NCBI GenBank assembly: GCA_944384475.1
Contig: CALWTN010000046.1
Span: 1-6,953, forward strand
Length of the DNA: 6,953 nt
Direction of reading: 5' to 3'
Origin: an uncultured Clostridia bacterium
GTDB lineage: Bacteria > Bacillota > Clostridia > Christensenellales > UBA1242
In this document: positions 3,830-6,953 of the stretch, piece after piece
Position numbering within the stretch: the stretch's first letter is position 1
How the letters are laid out: every line of letters begins with the position of its first letter
The notes under the pieces: generated by a model
Told to the model about the DNA's origin: nothing
Databases searched by the model: none
The model's input: only the letters and a program-made list of their open reading frames with translations
Made by a program: the position numbers and the translations under genes

Positions 3830-5098
3830 ATGAAATATAAAATTTCTCACAAAGTTAAACTTGGAAAAAGTGCCAGTAAGGATGATGGGTCTTGGAAAGC
3901 AAAGGTTGTCGTTCGCTTTGGCAGGCCTTTTATGACGGTTGTTATAAAAACCAACAAGTGGGCTCCTGTTTTGGAAAAAAACGTCTCAGAAACAGGGGAA
4001 GCTAAAACTCGATATTTATTTAGGCTTGCACCTCAACGCTGGGTTACCCTAACATTAAAAAACGACAAATGGAGACTTTCGCAAGAGCGCAACGCCGATC
4101 AAACAAAATCAAACCTTGAGTGGCCTTTGTTAAAACGCACGCCTAAATATAAATACAAATTTTCAAAAAAAGACAAACCGGACTTGTTTTTTGGCAAACG
4201 CTTTGAGCTGGATAGGCTTTGCGTAACGTTTAATAAACTGTTAGCGCATGTTACAGAAAACTGCCTAAACAAACACTCCTCTCTCGCTTTTAAGTTTATG
4301 CCAATTTTTAAAAGAACTCCTTTGGAACTTTTATATGTTGAATCTGTAAGAGAAAAGTATGAAGAAATCATCAACCGTTTGGTTTTGGCAAAACAGCAAA
4401 AATATGCAAAAAAAGGCTGGGGCAAAAGCAAAATCGACAAAAAAACAAAAAGATATGCAAGAAAAGGCTGGAGCAAAAGCAAAATCGACAAAAAAATAAA
4501 AAGATATGCAAGAAAAGGCTGGGACAAAGGCAAAATCGACAAAAAAACAAAAAGATATACAAGAAAACTTTTCGGCGCTTATTTTGATAAGCTCACCGAT
4601 GCAAAAAGCTACTTAGATGAGTGTGTGAGCTTAAAACTGTCTGAAAAAGAAGGCTTTTTATTAACACCAGAAGAAATCAAAGCCTTTGATGAGTCCTACG
4701 CTCGTTTAGAAGAGTTTATGAACAACCTTAACGGCGGCACTTCGTCAGCAGGAGCGGCATCGGCTGCAAGCACATCAAAAAAAGGCGCTGAAAAAGAAAC
4801 CTCTTCACCAGAAATAATAGCGGGAGTAAGAGTGATTAGAAATGAAGTAGAGCCCGCTCCAAACCCAATGTCAGAAAACAACCCTGAAGCGGCAGAAGAT
4901 AAAAAACCTGTTACTAATCCAGTGGCAGAAGATAAAAACCCTGTTGCTGAGACACCGAAAAAAGAAAAAAAAGAAAAACCTGTTGCCGAAGCCACTGCCG
5001 ATGACATTTCTAGCGCAGAAGAGACACTTATACCTGTAGGTGGTGACGAGGAAAACAAAGACGCTGAAAATAAAAATGAACTCTCTCGTGAAAGATAA
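3830..5098 (+). CDS. Unrecognised 422-residue protein: basic N-terminal half, 17-residue repeats, acidic disordered tail
   Basis: I do not recognise this protein. Three parts can be seen. Residues 1 to about 185 are basic and probably folded: a beta-rich start has two similar segments, FMTVVIKTNKW (34-44) and WVTLTLKNDKW (71-81), 37 residues apart, and likely helices follow (about 127-187). Residues 192-242 are three tandem 17-residue units, YAxKGWxKxKIDKKxKR, very rich in Lys, with a broken fourth copy at 243-246. Residues about 250-305 look helical (YFDKLTDAKSYLDECVSLKLSEKEGF, then TPEEIKAFDESYARLEEFMNNL). From 306 to the end the chain is of low complexity and acidic (GTSSAGAASAAS, then PVAEDKNPVAE and similar). 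There is no signal peptide or membrane helix, so it should be cytosolic. The basic half suggests contact with nucleic acid or another polyanion, which is inference only. The start is ATG 3830, 4 nt after GGAGG (3821-3825). It is a single-gene unit with its own promoter and terminator. Confidence 0.83.
   Translation: MKYKISHKVKLGKSASKDDGSWKAKVVVRFGRPFMTVVIKTNKWAPVLEKNVSETGEAKTRYLFRLAPQRWVTLTLKNDKWRLSQERNADQTKSNLEWPLLKRTPKYKYKFSKKDKPDLFFGKRFELDRLCVTFNKLLAHVTENCLNKHSSLAFKFMPIFKRTPLELLYVESVREKYEEIINRLVLAKQQKYAKKGWGKSKIDKKTKRYARKGWSKSKIDKKIKRYARKGWDKGKIDKKTKRYTRKLFGAYFDKLTDAKSYLDECVSLKLSEKEGFLLTPEEIKAFDESYARLEEFMNNLNGGTSSAGAASAASTSKKGAEKETSSPEIIAGVRVIRNEVEPAPNPMSENNPEAAEDKKPVTNPVAEDKNPVAETPKKEKKEKPVAEATADDISSAEETLIPVGGDEENKDAENKNELSRER
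4403..4555 (+). repeat. Three in-frame 51-nt tandem repeats (units 4403-4453, 4454-4504, 4505-4555)
   Basis: Each unit begins TATGCA and encodes 17 residues of the type YARKGWxKxKIDKKxKR. Units 1 and 2 differ at 3 of 51 bases, units 2 and 3 at 4 of 51. A partial fourth unit (TATACAAGAAAA, 4556-4567) then diverges. All differences change the encoded residue. The units contain A-runs of up to seven bases. The high identity points to recent expansion, and copy number may vary between strains. Confidence 0.95.
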
Positions 5099-5126
5099 AA
5101 AAATAGGCTGGTGCCTATTTTTTTTT
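5097..5126. terminator. Bidirectional intrinsic terminator between convergent genes
   Basis: TAGGC (5104-5108) pairs with GCCTA (5113-5117) around loop TGGT, extended by A5097-5103 against T5118-5124 for a 12-bp stem. Nine T follow on the plus strand and a run of A gives a T tract on the minus strand. It starts within the stop codon of the repeat protein gene and ends 2 nt from the asnS stop, so it can serve both. Confidence 0.9.
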
Positions 5127-5127
5127 G

Positions 5128-6516
5128 TTATCCTTCCAACGAGCCAACCGTTCTTGGGAAAATTTCAACGTCACGGATGTTTGAAATGCCTGTTAGATAC
5201 ATGACCATTCTTTCAAAGCCAAGTCCATAGCCAGAATGTTTGTTTGTGCCATAGCGGCGAGTGTCTAAATACCATTTGTAATCCTCTTCTTTAAGCCCAA
5301 GTTCTGCCATGCGTGCTTTCAAAACGTCAAGCCTTTCTTCTCTTTGGCTGCCGCCGATGAGTTCGCCTATTGCTGGTACAAGCAAGTCGACCGCTGCAAC
5401 CGTTTTGCCGTCATCATTAAGACGCATATAGAACGCCTTTATCTCCTTTGGATAGTTGGTTAAAAACACCGGCTTTTTGTAAACCTCTTCGGTGAGGTAT
5501 CTCTCATGCTCCGACTGTAAATCCACCCCCCACTTGACTGGGAAAACAAATTTTTTGTCGGCCTTTAAAAGAATGTCTATTGCGGAGGTGTAATCAAGCC
5601 TTACAAATTTGCTTTCAACAATGTTTTTAAGCCTTTCAAGCAAGCCGTTGTCTACAAACCTGTTTAAAAACTCCATTTCGTCTTTGCAATTTTCAAGGAC
5701 GTAAGAGATAACATATTTAACCATTTCTTCTTCGTTGTCCATAAGTTCGTCAAGTTCGCAAAAGCACATCTCTGGCTCCATCATCCAAAACTCTGCTGCG
5801 TGGCGTGTGGTGTTTGATTTTTCTGCCCTAAATGTTGGCCCAAACGTGTAAGTTTTGCCGAAAGCGTGAGTTAAGCACTCCTCGTTAAGTTGCCCCGAAA
5901 CGGTCAGTGATGCCTTCTTGCCGAAAAAGTCTTTTGAATAATCAATTTTGCCGTCTTTAATAGGTGGTTTTTGCATGTTAAGAGTTGTCACCTGAAACAT
6001 TTCGCCTGCGCCCTCACAATCACTGCCAGTGATGATTGGTGTGTGAATGTAAACAAAATTTCTTTCATTAAAAAACTTGTGAATGGCAAACGCTGCCACA
6101 GAGCGCACTCTGAAAACGGCGTTAAAAAGGTTGCCTCTCGCACGAATAAACGGAATGCTGCGCAAAAATTCAATGGTATGCCCTTTCTTTTGAAGAGGAT
6201 AGTCGGTTGCGCTTTCGCCAAGCACCTCCGCCTTGTCGGCGTTGATTTCAAACGGCTGTTTTGCTTGCGGAGTTACAATAACCTTACCCTCTATTTCAAA
6301 GGATGCCCCCACATTTTGCTTTACAAGAGCGTCATAGTTTGCAAGTTTAGAGCGCTCCAAAACAATTTGCACGCTTTTGAAAGCGCCGTCATTGAGTTCG
6401 ATGAAGCCAATATTTTTGCTGTCACGAACAGTTCTTGCCCAGCCGCAAACTCTTATGCTTTTGCCATCATATTTTTGAAAATCTTTTTGCAAATCTTTTA
6501 ATTCTACTCTTTTCAT
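5128..6516 (-). CDS. asnS: Asparaginyl-tRNA synthetase
   Basis: This 462-residue class II enzyme attaches asparagine to tRNA-Asn. Residues about 1-105 form the OB-fold anticodon-binding domain (IRVCGWARTVRDSKNIGFIELNDG). The catalytic domain shows motif 1 around FVYIHTPIITGSDCEGAGEMF (154-174), motif 2 FRAEKSNTTRHAAEFWMMEPE (229-249), GELIGGSQREERL (384-396) and motif 3 GYGLGFERMVMYLTGISNIRDV (429-450). Motifs are intact and the length is usual for bacterial AsnRS. The NTTRHAAEFWMMEPE form and GLGFER distinguish it from AspRS. The start ATG 6516 has GAGGA at 6523-6527 and overlaps the aspS stop as ATGA (6513-6516), so translation is probably coupled. Having AsnRS means the cell can charge tRNA-Asn directly rather than only through the Asp-tRNA amidation route. 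It converges on the repeat protein gene. Confidence 0.97.
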   Translation of the reverse strand: MKRVELKDLQKDFQKYDGKSIRVCGWARTVRDSKNIGFIELNDGAFKSVQIVLERSKLANYDALVKQNVGASFEIEGKVIVTPQAKQPFEINADKAEVLGESATDYPLQKKGHTIEFLRSIPFIRARGNLFNAVFRVRSVAAFAIHKFFNERNFVYIHTPIITGSDCEGAGEMFQVTTLNMQKPPIKDGKIDYSKDFFGKKASLTVSGQLNEECLTHAFGKTYTFGPTFRAEKSNTTRHAAEFWMMEPEMCFCELDELMDNEEEMVKYVISYVLENCKDEMEFLNRFVDNGLLERLKNIVESKFVRLDYTSAIDILLKADKKFVFPVKWGVDLQSEHERYLTEEVYKKPVFLTNYPKEIKAFYMRLNDDGKTVAAVDLLVPAIGELIGGSQREERLDVLKARMAELGLKEEDYKWYLDTRRYGTNKHSGYGLGFERMVMYLTGISNIRDVEIFPRTVGSLEG

Positions 6517-6953
6517 TTCTCGTCCTCTAAATCTAATTTGATGTGAACATCTTTAAGCTGCTGATCAAACGGCCTTGACGGCGAACCCATCAGCAAATCT
6601 CGTCCATTTTTGTTGAGTGGGAAAGCGATGACTTCACGCATGCTTTCTTGGTTCATAATTGGCATAAGCATTCTGTCAAAGCCAAACGCTGCGCCTGCGT
6701 GAGGTGGAGCGCCATATTGGAAAGCGTTGTAAAGTGCTGGAAATTTGCTTTCAACCACCTCTTTTGGATAGCCTGCAATTTCAAACGCCTTAACCATGAT
6801 CTCTGGATCGTGATTTCTTATCGCTCCCGAAAGCATTTCGTAACCATTGCAAACAAGGTCGTATTGATAAGCGACAATATCAAACGGATTTTGACTTTCA
6901 AGCGCTTTCAACTCGCCTTGTGGCATTGAGAAAGGATTATGTGCAAAATCTGG
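6513..6953 (-). CDS. aspS: Aspartyl-tRNA synthetase, C-terminal part (cut by window edge)
   Basis: The last 146 residues of a bacterial-type AspRS are present; the N-terminal anticodon-binding and GAD domains lie outside the window. The visible part opens with PDFAHNPFSMP, matching the HHPFT.P segment that follows the GAD insertion. It continues with YDLVCNGYEMLSGAIRNHDPEIM, then GAPPHAGAAFGFDRM (motif 3, with its Arg), and ends REVIAFPLNKNGRDLLMGSPSRP and LKDVHIKLDL. The LSGAIRNHxPEIM and AFPxNxxxxDLLMGSP forms resemble the AspRS type common in alphaproteobacteria and some clostridia rather than the GGGSIRIH form. The enzyme charges tRNA-Asp; whether it also charges tRNA-Asn cannot be judged without the N-terminal domain. 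It is the upstream partner of asnS in a two-gene unit; its promoter is beyond the window. Confidence 0.95.
   Translation of the reverse strand, partial: PDFAHNPFSMPQGELKALESQNPFDIVAYQYDLVCNGYEMLSGAIRNHDPEIMVKAFEIAGYPKEVVESKFPALYNAFQYGAPPHAGAAFGFDRMLMPIMNQESMREVIAFPLNKNGRDLLMGSPSRPFDQQLKDVHIKLDLEDEK

Noticed and set aside
4406..4416. A-run in the first repeat unit (GCA AAA AAA GGC) as a programmed -1 frameshift site
   Set aside because: The heptamer fits a slippery pattern, but the same A-runs occur throughout this Lys-rich gene and no downstream structure or alternative long frame supports frameshifting.
4403..4555. Tandem 51-nt units as a CRISPR array
   Set aside because: The units are directly adjacent with no unique spacers and are in frame within a coding region.
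4099..4562. Minus-strand frames of 147 and 63 codons with Leu/Phe/Cys-rich repeats
   Set aside because: They are complements of the Lys-rich repeat region of the plus-strand gene; no promoter or ribosome binding site is seen.
3623..5098. Integrated mobile element downstream of tRNA-Asn, with the orphan gene as cargo
   Set aside because: tRNA 3' ends are common integration sites, but I see no integrase, no second copy of the tRNA 3' end and no abrupt change of base composition.
5971..6501. Plus-strand frame of 176 codons opposite asnS
   Set aside because: It lies wholly within a conserved synthetase gene on the other strand, and its translation resembles no protein and has no start signals.

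Overview
The window looks like chromosomal DNA from an A+T-rich, endospore-forming member of the Firmicutes, most likely an uncultured clostridial lineage. The evidence is the adjacent trio yabP, yabQ and a divIC-like gene (an arrangement known from the Bacillus/Clostridium sporulation locus), a very low G+C content, AAGGAG/AGGAGG-type ribosome binding sites, and sigma-A-like promoters of the TTGACA/TATAAT kind. The lineage is inference; no marker gene here fixes it.

Layout, left to right. Positions 1-1466, minus strand: a lipoprotein with immunoglobulin-like/fibronectin-III-like domains (cut by the window edge), preceded by its own promoter and, upstream of that, an S4-domain RluA-family pseudouridine synthase. 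Positions 1556-2359, plus strand: yabP, yabQ and a short divIC/ftsB-like gene, each overlapping the next; divIC also has a strong promoter of its own inside the end of yabQ. Positions 2337-2490: a strong promoter, about 118 nt without a coding frame that fold into three hairpins, and a terminator. This is a good candidate for an undescribed small RNA whose first hairpin displays a C-rich, anti-Shine-Dalgarno-like loop. Positions 2538-3437: a DagK/YegS-family lipid kinase. Positions 3548-3622: tRNA-Asn(GUU) with its own promoter and a probable terminator. Positions 3830-5098: an unrecognised 422-residue protein with a basic N-terminal half, three near-identical 17-residue repeats and an acidic, low-complexity tail. 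Positions 5097-5126: a terminator shared by convergent genes. Positions 5128-6953, minus strand: asnS, preceded by the 3' part of aspS and overlapping it by 4 nt.

How the parts fit: yabP and yabQ are sporulation genes, and a weak sigma-E-like promoter can be drawn in front of them, while divIC (cell division) has a housekeeping promoter, so the cluster may be read in two ways. The tRNA-Asn lies 1.5 kb from asnS and has the G34-U35-U36 and G73 identity bases expected by that enzyme. A recurrent feature is that divIC, dagK and probably the lipoprotein gene lack a Shine-Dalgarno sequence and carry a -10 box ending 6-7 nt before a start codon, as expected for leaderless mRNAs. The other complete genes have recognisable Shine-Dalgarno sequences.

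The strongest candidates for something new are the small RNA at 2372-2490, the leaderless gene pattern around it, and the repeat-bearing orphan protein.
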